A stretch of DNA of 41,138 nt from an uncultured Clostridia bacterium (GCA_947307255.1 CAMZIO010000014.1:1-41138), one strand, 5' to 3'; positions 24,518 through 32,835 are shown, counted from the stretch's first letter. Numbers and translations: made by a program. Notes: generated from the letters alone by a model not told the origin.

Positions 24518-24687
24518 GGTACGAAAGTCAGAAAACCCAGTAAAATCAAGGCTTTCCGGCTTTACAATAGTTCCTTTGATAACAATTTGATAACAGTTGC
24601 ATGATCTCCCTTTATTCTCCGTGTCAAGGGGTTTAGGGGTAAAAGAGTCATTCTTGACGGTTTGCGACTGGAACGATCCATATTATG
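24518..24687. other. AT-rich non-coding segment after guaA, possible island attachment scar
   Basis: Composition drops to AT-rich immediately after the guaA stop. The segment contains a near-repeat, TTTGATAACAATTTGATAACAG (24574-24595 region), and the inverted pair GTCAAG / CTTGAC (about 24622-24656). No gene, integrase or exact duplicate of the guaA 3' end was found in the window, so this is only a candidate remnant of an attachment site. Confidence 0.35.
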
Positions 24688-24725
24688 AAAGCCCTTCGCT
24701 GTGGGTATGCAGCGAAGGGCTTTTT
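24688..24725. terminator. Terminator downstream of guaA
   Basis: AAAGCCCTTCGCTG and CAGCGAAGGGCTTT pair (14 bp) around an 8-base loop, followed by TTTTT. It is oriented for xpt-guaA; the convergent CPBP gene ends at 24788. Confidence 0.9.
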
Positions 24726-24787
24726 GTCGTTTATGAAGTATCGCATATAATGTTGCGCAATGATCTAAAAGGAAGCGCTTCAAGAAA

Positions 24788-25558
24788 TTATGATAGGAGT
24801 TTTCGCTGACGTTTTATTTCTACGGTACTGATAACGATTGCCGCCGCAGTGAGAAGTGACAAGCCAATCCAATATACAAGGTTTGAAGTTGGGGCAAAAA
24901 CACCCATAAGAGTATTGGTAATCCCATGAAGGATCATGCAAAAAATTATCGACCCTGAAACATTGTAGATTGCAGAAAGCCAAAAGCTTAGAAGAATGCC
25001 CAATACAGCAAAGGATGCAAAGGACATGCTTTGATGCGAATTGCCTTCTATAAACCAAAGCGGAATATGCCAACTCACCCAGATTGCACCGACAATCAGC
25101 GTGGCAGGAATATAGGGCATCTTTTTTTGAAGTAAAGGCTGAAGAGTGCCTCGCCATCCCAATTCTTCGTTTCCACCGTATAATACTGCCGCTTGCAGAA
25201 ACACCGCCAACAGAATAATTGGAATCATAAAGGTAGGAGCTCCCTCAAAAGAAACGGATATACCATTGGATGAAAGTAGAAAAACTATGATTTCGGCTAA
25301 AGAAAAAGCCAACAAATACCAAATGGAATGTTTCTTGTACCCGGTAAGAAATTTTGCAAGCTTTTTCCAGGAAAAGCCACCGTCTAAGCAAGCACATGCT
25401 GCAATAGTAGGACCAAAACCTCCAACGGTAAATAAGACCATTGGAATGATATCGGATTCATTAAATGAAGTGAATTTAACAAGCAGAGTATCTCCCCACC
25501 AGCATACCCAAGTAACAAGAAAAGAAATAAACAGATATTTTATTAGTTTGTTATTCAC
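24788..25558 (-). CDS. CPBP-family intramembrane glutamic endopeptidase (Abi/CAAX-like)
   Basis: About 256 residues with seven or eight membrane segments. Conserved motifs: NEELGWRGTLQPLL (EExxxR), WHIPLWF (HxxxF-like) and HGITNTLMG. CPBP proteases cut substrates within membranes; in Firmicutes some act in bacteriocin immunity or maturation. I choose the GTG at 25556-25558 (protein VNNKLIKYL, preceded by GAGGG) over the ATG at 25573, which lacks a good RBS and overlaps the stop of an upstream remnant. The gene is clearly AT-rich with A/T-ending codons, unlike most of the window, so horizontal transfer is likely. Confidence 0.85.
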   Translation of the reverse strand: MNNKLIKYLFISFLVTWVCWWGDTLLVKFTSFNESDIIPMVLFTVGGFGPTIAACACLDGGFSWKKLAKFLTGYKKHSIWYLLAFSLAEIIVFLLSSNGISVSFEGAPTFMIPIILLAVFLQAAVLYGGNEELGWRGTLQPLLQKKMPYIPATLIVGAIWVSWHIPLWFIEGNSHQSMSFASFAVLGILLSFWLSAIYNVSGSIIFCMILHGITNTLMGVFAPTSNLVYWIGLSLLTAAAIVISTVEIKRQRKLLS

Positions 25559-25569
25559 TGCACATACCC

Positions 25570-25662
25570 TCATTTATCTTTCAGCTTATCCTTAAACGCT
25601 TCGACCAGTACGTCGCCCAGTTCCTGGGACGGCACTTTCGCTGTAATCTGCGTGTCATCGCA
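25570..25662 (-). pseudogene. C-terminal fragment of an unidentified protein
   Basis: Between the hydrolase and CPBP genes a reading frame codes ITAKVPSQELGDVLVEAFKD and ends KLKDK-stop at 25570-25572. It has no start codon and is closed upstream by a stop inside the end of the hydrolase gene. The sequence looks like genuine protein (amphipathic C-terminal helix), so I take it as a truncated remnant. I do not recognise the family. Confidence 0.4.
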
Positions 25663-26602
25663 TCAGGCTCTTTAGAAACGCTTTCATTTCATTGCTGATC
25701 CGTTCCTGCCGGAAGTTGTGGACGTAGTGGCCGCAATCCAGCTCTATGACCTTTTCATCTGACAGCCCGGAAGCAAATGCTTTTTGGCTTGCGCGCCAGT
25801 TTTCAATCCCCGTTCCTTTCCCGTCGGAAACGAACAGCAGCATCGGAATATCGGGCTTTGGCATCCCGTCAATCGTTTTACAGGCTTCGGGGATCGCCTT
25901 GCCCTCGTTGATAACGTCCTCGTTAGCGGCTATTTTGCAGCCGATTGCTTTGTACAGATTTTTTTCCTCTTGGGAAAGCGCCTGCGGAAGCGTGCCGTCT
26001 GTATAGAAAAACCGTACCAGCCCCAACTCCCGCGCAATGCCGGCGAGTCGTTCTCTGAAAACCATCGCGTCAAAATCAAAATGATCATACGCCCGCGGCG
26101 TCGCCATATCGAGCCCGACGATCGCCTCCACCTCGTCGGGATACGTCTGTGCCCACAGGAGCGCCTCCAATCCGGACATCGAGTGCGGGCAAAGCACGTA
26201 AGGTCCGGTCAGCCCCGCCTTTGAAAGCGCTTCCCGGTCCTGTCGGAGTATGGTGTCGAACGATCTTTCCTCGCCGGTGATATCACTGAATCCGTAGCCG
26301 AACTTTTCAATTACCACGATCCGGTAATCGTCGCTCAACAGGCTGTACAGGCTTTTGAAGTCAAGGATCGGGGAGGCGGTTCCCCCGCCGGAGAGGAATA
26401 CGAGCGTCTTTTCCCCCTCGCCCGCAACGTAGAGGCTCATCGTATGACCGTCCACTTCCACGACTTGTCCAAGCGGTTTGAAAAGGGCTTTCTCGCTTTT
26501 CATCTTTACCCTGTGATAGGCGAATACCGCCAGCAGGAATACTGTCAGCAGCAGTCCCAGGGCGAGCAGCGCTTTGCCGGCAGTTTTCAGCGTTTTTTTC
26601 AT
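25655..26602 (-). CDS. Membrane-anchored alpha/beta hydrolase
   Basis: 315 residues. An N-terminal membrane anchor (about 6-28) is followed by an alpha/beta-hydrolase fold: the oxyanion region VFLSGGG, nucleophile elbow PHSMSGLEAL (Ser in HSMSG, a variant of GxSxG) and the late DCGHYVHN with the catalytic His. The substrate is unknown; the catalytic domain probably lies outside the membrane. ATG 26600-26602 (MKKTLKTAG) follows GGGAGGA; an upstream ATG in frame has no RBS. It has its own promoter. Composition is intermediate between the AT-rich CPBP gene and the GC-rich backbone, so it may belong to the same insertion. Confidence 0.85.
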   Translation of the reverse strand: MKKTLKTAGKALLALGLLLTVFLLAVFAYHRVKMKSEKALFKPLGQVVEVDGHTMSLYVAGEGEKTLVFLSGGGTASPILDFKSLYSLLSDDYRIVVIEKFGYGFSDITGEERSFDTILRQDREALSKAGLTGPYVLCPHSMSGLEALLWAQTYPDEVEAIVGLDMATPRAYDHFDFDAMVFRERLAGIARELGLVRFFYTDGTLPQALSQEEKNLYKAIGCKIAANEDVINEGKAIPEACKTIDGMPKPDIPMLLFVSDGKGTGIENWRASQKAFASGLSDEKVIELDCGHYVHNFRQERISNEMKAFLKSLMR

Positions 26603-26636
26603 GCAGCTCGATCCTCCCATTTTCAAATTTCATCAC

Positions 26637-26665
26637 ATTGTAACACGATAACGGCGTCTGTGCAA
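26637..26665 (-). promoter_or_regulatory. Promoter of the alpha/beta hydrolase gene
   Basis: On the minus strand TTGCAC (26660-26665), a 17-base spacer and TACAAT (26637-26642). Confidence 0.75.
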
Positions 26666-26737
26666 GCCTCCTGCTCCACGGCACGGCTTCTCTCTTTCCG
26701 CCGCAGTCAACTTTTTCTCGTTTGCGCCACTTTTGTC

Positions 26738-26766
26738 TTGAAATTCTGATAAAGGTATGTTACAGT
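26738..26766 (+). promoter_or_regulatory. Promoter of sstT
   Basis: TTGAAA (26738-26743), a 17-base spacer and TACAGT (26761-26766). It implies a leader of about 220 bases. Confidence 0.65.
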
Positions 26767-26772
26767 AATTAG

Positions 26773-26966
26773 CGACTTCATTAAAGTGCAAAAACGTGCC
26801 GGGCGTTTTTCTCCGCCGCCCCTGTGAAACCCGCCGCGCTTCCCGGCAAGGTGTGAAAGTGTGTTTGCACGGAATCCGTGCAGAAAACCCCGTTGAGTCC
26901 GGGTGGTCGTGCTGTTCATCCTCTGCGTGCACAGTCCGGCCCGCCCGTATTCATACAAAAAACAGT
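26773..26966 (+). other. Long structured leader of sstT
   Basis: The predicted 5' leader is GC-rich with several complementary pairs: TGCCGGG (about 26799) with CCCGGCA (about 26840), the near-perfect hairpin GCACGGA-A-TCCGTGC (about 26867-26881), and CCGG/GTGC pairings between about 26899 and 26938. A T-box (TGGnACCGCG), glycine and cobalamin riboswitch blocks were looked for and not found. It may be an unrecognised regulatory RNA, or simply an unexpressed intergenic stretch if the start site differs. Confidence 0.4.
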
Positions 26967-26990
26967 ATAGGAGAGAGAATAGGAGAGAGA
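26967..26990 (+). promoter_or_regulatory. Tandemly duplicated Shine-Dalgarno of sstT
   Basis: ATAGGAGAGAGA occurs twice in direct tandem (26967-26978 and 26979-26990). The second copy places AGGAGAG at normal spacing from the sstT ATG at 26993, and the first is a spare SD 12 bases upstream. It probably arose by slippage. Confidence 0.8.
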
Positions 26991-26992
26991 AC

Positions 26993-28246
26993 ATGAAGTT
27001 AATTGAAAAGTACAACAGTACCAGCCTAATCCTTCGGATCGTATGCGGCCTTGTCCTCGGTATCGTCCTGGGCATTCTGTTCAAGAATGTGGGCGTGCTG
27101 ACGCTGCTCGGCAACATCTTCGTCGGCGCTTTAAAGGCCATCGCCCCCGTGTTGGTATTTGCTCTGGTCGTTTCCTCGCTGGCACAGGGCAACAACAAGC
27201 TCGACAGCCGTTTTGGTCTGGTCATCGCGCTCTACATGATCAGCACGCTCCTCGCCTCGTTCTTTGCGGTGGTCATGAGCTTTATCTTCCCGCAGACGCT
27301 GATCCTCAGCGAGGCGGCAACAGCTGAGTCCGTCCCCACCGGCGTGGGCGAGGTGCTCTCGAACCTGCTCGTGAGCATGGTGAGCAATCCGATCGGCTCG
27401 ATCGTTTCCGCCAACTACATCGGCATCCTGTTCTGGGCTGTGATCTTCGGCCTGGCGGCCAAGAAGCTCGCCGGTGAGAGCACCAAGAAGATGATGGAGG
27501 ATCTGGCCAACATCCTCTCCACCCTGGTCCGCTGGATCATCAACCTGGCTCCGTTCGGTATCATGGGCCTGGTGTACACCAACGTCTCAACCAACGGTCT
27601 TGCCATTTTCAAGGACTACGGCAAGCTCCTGCTCCTGCTGGTCGGCTGCATGCTCGCTGTGGCGCTGATCATCGACCCGCTGCTGGCGGCGATCGTCCTC
27701 AAGAGAAACCCCTATCCCCTGGTCTTCCGCTGCCTGAAGGAATCCGGCGTAACCGCGTTCTTCACCAGAAGCTCCGCCGCGAACATCCCCGTGAATATGG
27801 CGCTTTGCGAAAAGCTGGGCATGGATAAGGATATGTACGCCGTGTCCATTCCTCTCGGCGCCACCATCAATATGGACGGTGCGGCGATCACCATCGCCGT
27901 GATGTCCCTTGCCGCGGCAAACACGGTCGGCATCAAGGTCTCCCTGGCGACGGCGCTGATCCTTGCGGTCATTGCCACGCTCGCAGCCTGCGGTACCTCC
28001 GGTGTTGCGGGCGGCTCCCTGCTGCTGATCCCGATGGCCTGCTCCCTGTTCGGTGTGGATCCGGACGTCGCCATGCAGGTTGTCGCCGTCGGCTTCGTCA
28101 TCGGCGTGGTGCAGGACTCCGTCGAAACCGCGCTCAACTCCTCCGGCGACGTCATGTTCGCCGCAACCGCGGAATACGCCAAGTGGCTCAAGGAAGGCAA
28201 GCCGCTGCCCAAGTTCCTCGGCGGCACGATGGAAACCAAGGTCTAA
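26993..28246 (+). CDS. sstT: Serine/threonine:Na+ symporter SstT
   Basis: 417 residues, a member of the dicarboxylate/amino acid:cation symporter family. The helical hairpin FFTRSSAANIPVNM, the NMDGAAI motif (Na+ and substrate site) and GTSGVAGGSLLLIP match SstT, and the length and the C-terminal AKWLKEGK fit. It imports serine and threonine with sodium. ATG 26993 follows the doubled SD; the in-frame extension upstream lies in the leader. Ends before a strong bidirectional terminator. Confidence 0.94.
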   Translation: MKLIEKYNSTSLILRIVCGLVLGIVLGILFKNVGVLTLLGNIFVGALKAIAPVLVFALVVSSLAQGNNKLDSRFGLVIALYMISTLLASFFAVVMSFIFPQTLILSEAATAESVPTGVGEVLSNLLVSMVSNPIGSIVSANYIGILFWAVIFGLAAKKLAGESTKKMMEDLANILSTLVRWIINLAPFGIMGLVYTNVSTNGLAIFKDYGKLLLLLVGCMLAVALIIDPLLAAIVLKRNPYPLVFRCLKESGVTAFFTRSSAANIPVNMALCEKLGMDKDMYAVSIPLGATINMDGAAITIAVMSLAAANTVGIKVSLATALILAVIATLAACGTSGVAGGSLLLIPMACSLFGVDPDVAMQVVAVGFVIGVVQDSVETALNSSGDVMFAATAEYAKWLKEGKPLPKFLGGTMETKV

Positions 28247-28276
28247 GGCTTCCCGCGTCGGCATTCTCATCGCTGA

Positions 28277-28315
28277 AAAACGCCCCTCGCTGCAGCGCGC
28301 AGCGAGGGGCGTTTT
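28277..28315. terminator. Terminator between sstT and the convergent MATE gene
   Basis: A perfect 17-base-pair stem (28277-28293 with 28299-28315) with loop AGCGC and A/T runs on both sides. Confidence 0.93.
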
Positions 28316-28378
28316 CTTTATCCGTTCATCGCGGTTTTGCGCGGCCGGCCGCCGCGCCGTCCGACCCGCCGCCGGGCT

Positions 28379-29779
28379 TCAGCGTGATGCGTCCGGAAGC
28401 GGATTCCACCGCGCGCGGAAATAGTAGACCGTATAGAGTACGAAAAGCAGCAGGTTGTGGCTGATCATACAGCCCCAGGCTGCCACCAGCCCGTGCCCCC
28501 AAAGCTGCGTGAAGAGAAACGTGCCCACGATGCGCACGCCCCACATACCCGCCATGTTGAACACGAACGGCGCAACGGTCCTGCCCGCGCCCTGGAGCAT
28601 ACCCTCCAGCACGATACTCACACCGAAAAACGGCTCCGAGCAGGCCACCATGCGCAGCACCGTACTGCCCAGCGCAATCACCGCCGCGTCGCGGCTGAAG
28701 ATACTCACCATCGTCGGTGCAAACGCAAACAGCAGCGCGCCGGACAGCAGCATCAGCCCTACCTCGCACGCGAGAATCACGCGCGTCTGGCGGCGCAGCT
28801 TGTCCGCATCCCGCGCGCCGATGGCGTTTCCCGTAAGCGTCGCGGCGGCCGCCATCATCCCGTAGCCGGGAATATAGAACGCAGACTCCACCGTGTTGGC
28901 GACGGTATGCGCACCGGTGGCAACCGTTCCGAGGGAATTGATCATCGCCGCAAACGCCACGTAACCCAAGCTGGAGCCAAAGCGCTGGAGCATATTCGGA
29001 ATTGCCACGCGCAGGCAGGGCCGCAGCACGCGCGCATCCGGCCGGAGCGAATAGCCGCGCGGCGAAACCGTGCGGTGCCGCCAGAGCGCCCGCGTAATGG
29101 CGACTCCGCCCACCGTTACCGCGAGGGCGCTGGCCGCCGCAGCGCCCGTAACGCCCCAGCCGGCGCCCCAAATTCTGACCGTGCGCCCGAACAGGGAAAC
29201 CGTGCGCGGCTCGTAAATCAGCAGATAATTCAGCGCCACGTTGATCAGATTCACGCCCACGCCCGTGCGCATCGGCGTTTTGGTATCGCCCGCAGCGCGC
29301 AGCACCGTACCGAAAATGATGCTTGCCGCGCGTGGGAGCATCGGAAGATAGAGGATGAAGAAATACCGCGCCGCCAGTTCCCGGATCGGCTCGGCTGCCT
29401 GCATCCACACCGGCACCCGGCTGCTCAGCGACAGGGTGATCGCCGTAGCCAATACGCCCGCGACGAGCACGGCCAGCACGCTTTGCGCCGCGGCGCGGCG
29501 CGCGCCGTCCTCATCCCCGCTGCCAAGCGACTGTGAAATAAACGCCAGGAAGCCCACGCCGAAAGCCGATAGCGTACTGCCCACCAGCCAGTTCACCGTG
29601 GTGGTGGCGCCCACCGCAGCGGTGGCCGACGTGCCCAGCGCGCCGACCATGGCCGTGTCAATATACTGCACGGCCGTCTGCATCATCTGCTCCAGCATCG
29701 TCGGCCATGCCAGCGCCGCGACCGTGGCAAGCAGCGCCCGGTCAAACAGGTTCCGTTGTCGATTTTTCCGCTCGATCAT
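28379..29779 (-). CDS. MATE-family multidrug/Na+ efflux transporter
   Basis: 466 residues, two homologous six-helix halves. The first half contains PTMLEQMMQTAVQYIDTAMVG and the second repeats the pattern (AIPNMLQRFGSSLGYVAFA). It exports drugs or metabolites in exchange for Na+ or H+; substrate unknown. I start at ATG 29777-29779 (MIERKNRQ, RBS CGAGGG); the upstream frame runs into the promoter. It is a single-gene unit divergent from cysK. Confidence 0.92.
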   Translation of the reverse strand: MIERKNRQRNLFDRALLATVAALAWPTMLEQMMQTAVQYIDTAMVGALGTSATAAVGATTTVNWLVGSTLSAFGVGFLAFISQSLGSGDEDGARRAAAQSVLAVLVAGVLATAITLSLSSRVPVWMQAAEPIRELAARYFFILYLPMLPRAASIIFGTVLRAAGDTKTPMRTGVGVNLINVALNYLLIYEPRTVSLFGRTVRIWGAGWGVTGAAAASALAVTVGGVAITRALWRHRTVSPRGYSLRPDARVLRPCLRVAIPNMLQRFGSSLGYVAFAAMINSLGTVATGAHTVANTVESAFYIPGYGMMAAAATLTGNAIGARDADKLRRQTRVILACEVGLMLLSGALLFAFAPTMVSIFSRDAAVIALGSTVLRMVACSEPFFGVSIVLEGMLQGAGRTVAPFVFNMAGMWGVRIVGTFLFTQLWGHGLVAAWGCMISHNLLLFVLYTVYYFRARWNPLPDASR

Positions 29780-29822
29780 AATCCCTCGTGCGGGCGCAGG
29801 CCCGCCAAACAAAATTCGATTT

Positions 29823-29851
29823 ATTATAGCAAGCGCCGCCGCGCTTTGCAA
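29823..29851 (-). promoter_or_regulatory. Promoter of the MATE gene
   Basis: On the minus strand TTGCAA (29846-29851), a 17-base spacer and TATAAT (29823-29828). Confidence 0.82.
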
Positions 29852-29873
29852 GGCTTACGCTGCGCGATTTCGC

Positions 29874-29902
29874 TTGCCTTTTCCGATCATTCCCATTATA
29901 AT
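29874..29902 (+). promoter_or_regulatory. Promoter of cysK
   Basis: TTGCCT (29874-29879), a 17-base spacer and TATAAT (29897-29902). The leader is short, leaving no room for an S-box or T-box. Confidence 0.82.
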
Positions 29903-29969
29903 AAATGCGTCATTTTCTGTTGCTTATCGGTCTTGCGCGCCCCGCGCCGCAACGTAAAGGAGGTTTATT

Positions 29970-30899
29970 ATGGCTCACATTTACACCTCTGCCGAGCAGT
30001 TGATCGGCAAAACCCCCCTGCTGGAGCTTACAAATCTGGAAAAAGCGTTGAATCTGCACGCCCGGATTCTGGCGAAGCTGGAATTCTTTAATCCCGCCGG
30101 CTCCGTCAAGGACCGCGTCGCCCGCGCGATGATCGACGACGCGGAAGCCCGCGGCGTCCTCCATCCCGGCGCAACGATCATCGAGCCGACCTCCGGCAAC
30201 ACCGGCATCGGTCTTGCCAGCGTGGGCGCAGCGCGGGGCTACCGCGTCATCATCGTCATGCCCGATACCATGTCGGTCGAGCGCCGCCAGCTCCTGCGCG
30301 CCTACGGGGCGGAGCTGGTACTCAGCGACGGCGCAGCGGGCATGGCCGGCGCGATCAAAGCAGCCGAGGAGCTTGCCGCACAGATCGAGGGCAGCTTTAT
30401 TCCCGGTCAATTCGTCAATCCCGCCAACCCAAAGGCGCATTTTGAAACCACCGGGCCGGAAATCTATGCCGACACGGACGGGGCGGTGGATCTCTTCGTC
30501 GCAGGCGTCGGCACCGGCGGCACGCTGACCGGCACGGGAAAATATCTCAAGCACCGCAAACCCGGCGTAAAGATCGTGGCGGTCGAGCCGGCGGATTCCG
30601 CGGTGCTCTCCGGGAAGTGCGCCGGACCGCATGGGCTGCAGGGGATCGGCGCGGGCTTCGTCCCCGCCGTGCTCGATCCCGGACTCATCGACGAGGTCCT
30701 GCCCGTCGAGACGGAGGACGCCTACGCCCTCGCCCGGCAAATGGGCAAGCAGGAGGGTGTGCTGGTGGGTATCTCCTCCGGCGCGGCGCTGTGGGCGGCG
30801 GCCGCGCTGGCCCGGCGCAGCGAAAATGCCGGCAAAACCATCGTCGTTCTGCTGCCGGACGCCGGCGACCGCTATCTCTCGACGCCGCTGTTTGCCTGA
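29970..30899 (+). CDS. cysK: Cysteine synthase (O-acetylserine sulfhydrylase)
   Basis: 309 residues, a PLP enzyme making cysteine from O-acetylserine and sulfide. The PLP lysine is in NPAGSVKDR near residue 45, the substrate loop is [12 protein letters not shown], and [15 protein letters not shown] binds the PLP phosphate. RBS AAAGGAGG precedes ATG 29970. No cysE next to it. It could in principle act as a related beta-substituting enzyme, but the motifs and length are standard CysK. Confidence 0.95.
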   Translation: MAHIYTSAEQLIGKTPLLELTNLEKALNLHARILAKLEFFNPAGSVKDRVARAMIDDAEARGVLHPGATIIEPTSGNTGIGLASVGAARGYRVIIVMPDTMSVERRQLLRAYGAELVLSDGAAGMAGAIKAAEELAAQIEGSFIPGQFVNPANPKAHFETTGPEIYADTDGAVDLFVAGVGTGGTLTGTGKYLKHRKPGVKIVAVEPADSAVLSGKCAGPHGLQGIGAGFVPAVLDPGLIDEVLPVETEDAYALARQMGKQEGVLVGISSGAALWAAAALARRSENAGKTIVVLLPDAGDRYLSTPLFA

Positions 30900-30952
30900 G
30901 AAAACGGGCGGCAGGGCCGCGCTGCAAACTGCCTCGCCGCTAACGGTACGGC

Positions 30953-30987
30953 AAGCCCCCGAAAGCAATGCTTCCGGGGGCTTTTTG
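30953..30987. terminator. Terminator between cysK and the convergent cNMP-domain gene
   Basis: AAGCCCCCG and CGGGGGCTT pair, with a secondary AAGC/GCTT hairpin inside the loop, followed by TTT. Confidence 0.88.
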
Positions 30988-31476
30988 CTATTCGCCTTTC
31001 CGGTTCCTGTCGGAATCGGAGCGGTAAATCGCGGCAAGCTCATTGCGTTTTTTCTGCAGCTCTTCGCTTTTTTCGCAGCCGTTCTTTTCCGCCTGTACGG
31101 ATTCCGCCGCCACGCGGCAGGCCTCCTGATAAAGCCGCGTCAGCTCGCGGATACGCGCGCTCATCTGCTGCATAATGCTCAGCACGGTGGCGGGCTTGTC
31201 CCGAAAATACGCGCCGAAGCTCTCGGCGGTAATGACGGCGGTCTGCGTCTTCTCCAGCGCCACCGCCGTGGTGGTGCGTGCGCGCGCCTCGACCAGCTCG
31301 ATCTCACCGAAATAACTCTCAGCGTTGAGCCGTTTGACCAGCACCTCGTCCTTCGTGCCGTAGTGCTGATACAGCGCTACACTGCCGTAGAGAATGTCAT
31401 ACATGCACGCCTCATAGTCGCCCTCGCGGTAGATCACTTCGCCCTTGCGAAAAATACGTTCCATACGATCCGCCAT
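30988..31476 (-). CDS. Stand-alone cyclic-nucleotide-binding (Crp/Fnr sensor-like) domain protein
   Basis: 162 residues. Residues about 5-110 form a cNMP-binding beta-barrel (FRKGEVIYREGDYEACMYDI, SYFGEIELVEARARTTTAVA with the phosphate-binding-cassette position). A long charged helix (about 110-160) follows. There is no helix-turn-helix, so it is not a normal Crp-type regulator. It may sense a nucleotide or redox signal and act through protein contacts. RBS AAAGGGG precedes ATG 31474-31476. It is divergent from mntP. Target unknown. Confidence 0.85.
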   Translation of the reverse strand: MADRMERIFRKGEVIYREGDYEACMYDILYGSVALYQHYGTKDEVLVKRLNAESYFGEIELVEARARTTTAVALEKTQTAVITAESFGAYFRDKPATVLSIMQQMSARIRELTRLYQEACRVAAESVQAEKNGCEKSEELQKKRNELAAIYRSDSDRNRKGE

Positions 31477-31514
31477 ATTGACGTCCCCTTTCTCTCTTGT
31501 CTTATGCTATGGGA

Positions 31515-31543
31515 ATTATATCCGTACTCCCGCAAAAACGCAA
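31515..31543 (-). promoter_or_regulatory. Promoter of the cNMP-domain gene
   Basis: On the minus strand TTGCGT (31538-31543), a 17-base spacer and TATAAT (31515-31520). Confidence 0.82.
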
Positions 31544-31563
31544 CCCAAAGCACAAATAGGCCC

Positions 31564-31592
31564 TTGCAAACGGCGCGCGCAAATGCTACAAT
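31564..31592 (+). promoter_or_regulatory. Promoter of mntP
   Basis: TTGCAA (31564-31569), a 17-base spacer and TACAAT (31587-31592). The leader is only about 25 bases, so the Mn2+ (yybP-ykoY) riboswitch seen upstream of many manganese exporters is absent here. Confidence 0.78.
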
Positions 31593-31622
31593 GCCTCTCA
31601 TACCACTTGAGGGGGCTGCGGC

Positions 31623-32207
31623 ATGAGCTGGAGTGCAATGTTCTTTTTCAACAGCATATTGCTCGGCGTGGGTCTTGCGATGGACGCATTTTCCGTCTCG
31701 CTTGCCAACGGTTTGGGCGAGCCGGATATGTCCCGGCGCAGGGCGTGCCTCATCGCGGGGACGTTCGCCTTCTTCCAGGCGCTCATGCCGATGACGGGCT
31801 GGCTGTGCGTGCACACGCTGGTCGAGCGCTTTCGCGCGTTCGAGCGATTCGTCCCGTGGATCGCGCTGGTGCTGCTGCTCTACATCGGCGGCTCGATACT
31901 GCGCGTGGGATTGTGCGGCGGGGAGGCGGACGCCTCCGTCGGCGTCAGCGCAGGCGCGCTGCTGCTTCAGGGCGTCGCAACCTCGATCGATGCGCTGTCC
32001 GTCGGCTTCACTATCGCGGAGTACGGCCTGGCGATGGCGCTCGTCTGCTCGCTGATGATTGCGGCGGTAACCTTTGTGATCTGTATACTCGGCCTTCATA
32101 TCGGTCGGCGCATGGGTACCAGGCTCGCGGGCAAGGCTTCGATTCTCGGCGGCGTCATTCTGATCGCCATCGGGCTGGAAATCTTCATCAAGGCGAAATT
32201 CTTCTGA
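31623..32207 (+). CDS. mntP: Manganese efflux pump MntP
   Basis: 194 residues with six membrane helices. Two family repeats carry the metal-binding Asp: LGVGLAMDAFSVSLANGL near residue 15 and GVATSIDALSVGFTIA near 118. MntP exports Mn2+ to prevent toxicity. RBS TTGAGGGGG precedes ATG 31623. A hairpin without a T tract follows at 32241-32268. Confidence 0.93.
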   Translation: MSWSAMFFFNSILLGVGLAMDAFSVSLANGLGEPDMSRRRACLIAGTFAFFQALMPMTGWLCVHTLVERFRAFERFVPWIALVLLLYIGGSILRVGLCGGEADASVGVSAGALLLQGVATSIDALSVGFTIAEYGLAMALVCSLMIAAVTFVICILGLHIGRRMGTRLAGKASILGGVILIAIGLEIFIKAKFF

Positions 32208-32240
32208 CCGGAGCAAAACTGAAAAAGGACACAACCATTT

Positions 32241-32268
32241 GGGGCACCCTCCACAGGGAAGGTGCCCC
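32241..32268 (+). terminator. Hairpin downstream of mntP, weak terminator
   Basis: GGGGCACC (32241-32248) pairs with GGTGCCCC (32261-32268) with additional CCCT/AGGG pairing inside, but no T run follows, so termination would be inefficient or need a factor. Confidence 0.5.
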
Positions 32269-32319
32269 TATCGTATGTTTGCGCTCATCTCCGCAGTATC
32301 TTAGCAAAACTGGAAGTTG

Positions 32320-32748
32320 TCAATACTTTTTCGGCAAATTTTTAGGAAGAATCCAGTCGGTTAATCCATATATCTGCAATTCTTCTATTTTTTCATCGTA
32401 ATCTGCTTCCGAATAAGGTCCGTATATCGTACCGTCCACGGAGAGTATGTAGTAATCTATATCTCCATGAGGTTCCTTCCAATAATCATTTTCATCGGGT
32501 GTGCTCTCTTCATGCTGTACACAGATATAATTATCGTTATATCGTATGGCATATACTTCTTCAGGAATGATAATTGGACCACCATTTCCGGGCTCGGAAG
32601 GCTTGATAATAGAAATTCCATGCACATTCGCACGACATACCTCATAGCCACCAGGCAATGGTTCACTACTCCAATCACCCAAGCCAGCACATCCGCATAG
32701 CAATGTGAGAGTTAAAAGCAAGGTAATAAACAGAGCCAATTTCTTCAT
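32320..32748 (-). CDS. Small hypothetical lipoprotein
   Basis: 142 residues. A lipoprotein signal peptide ends in the lipobox TLLCGC (acylated Cys near 18 or 20), then a short acidic domain with GGYEVCRANVHGISI and a C-terminal WILPKNLPKKY. I do not recognise the family; it vaguely resembles small DUF lipoproteins of Firmicutes. RBS GGAGG precedes ATG 32746-32748. The gene is AT-rich compared with the mod/moa genes next to it, which suggests later acquisition. Confidence 0.78.
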   Translation of the reverse strand: MKKLALFITLLLTLTLLCGCAGLGDWSSEPLPGGYEVCRANVHGISIIKPSEPGNGGPIIIPEEVYAIRYNDNYICVQHEESTPDENDYWKEPHGDIDYYILSVDGTIYGPYSEADYDEKIEELQIYGLTDWILPKNLPKKY

Positions 32749-32782
32749 GTTCTACCTCCACAAATCCCGATTTGTTGGGATG

Positions 32783-32811
32783 ATTATACCATTCCTATTC
32801 GGCATAGTCAA
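32783..32811 (-). promoter_or_regulatory. Promoter of the small lipoprotein gene
   Basis: On the minus strand TTGACT (32806-32811), a 17-base spacer and TATAAT (32783-32788). A small palindrome CAAATC-CC-GATTTG (32761-32774) lies just downstream in the leader. Confidence 0.82.
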
Positions 32812-32835
32812 TTGCATCCAAATATGCAATACTTT

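Noticed and set aside
24562..24783. A 73-codon minus-strand frame after guaA
   Set aside because: It runs across the guaA terminator hairpin, has no RBS, and its sequence looks like repeated non-coding flanks.
26880..26966. T-box in the sstT leader (GGGTGGTCGTGC)
   Set aside because: It differs from the TGGnACCGCG antiterminator core at essential positions and there is no terminator stem or specifier loop.
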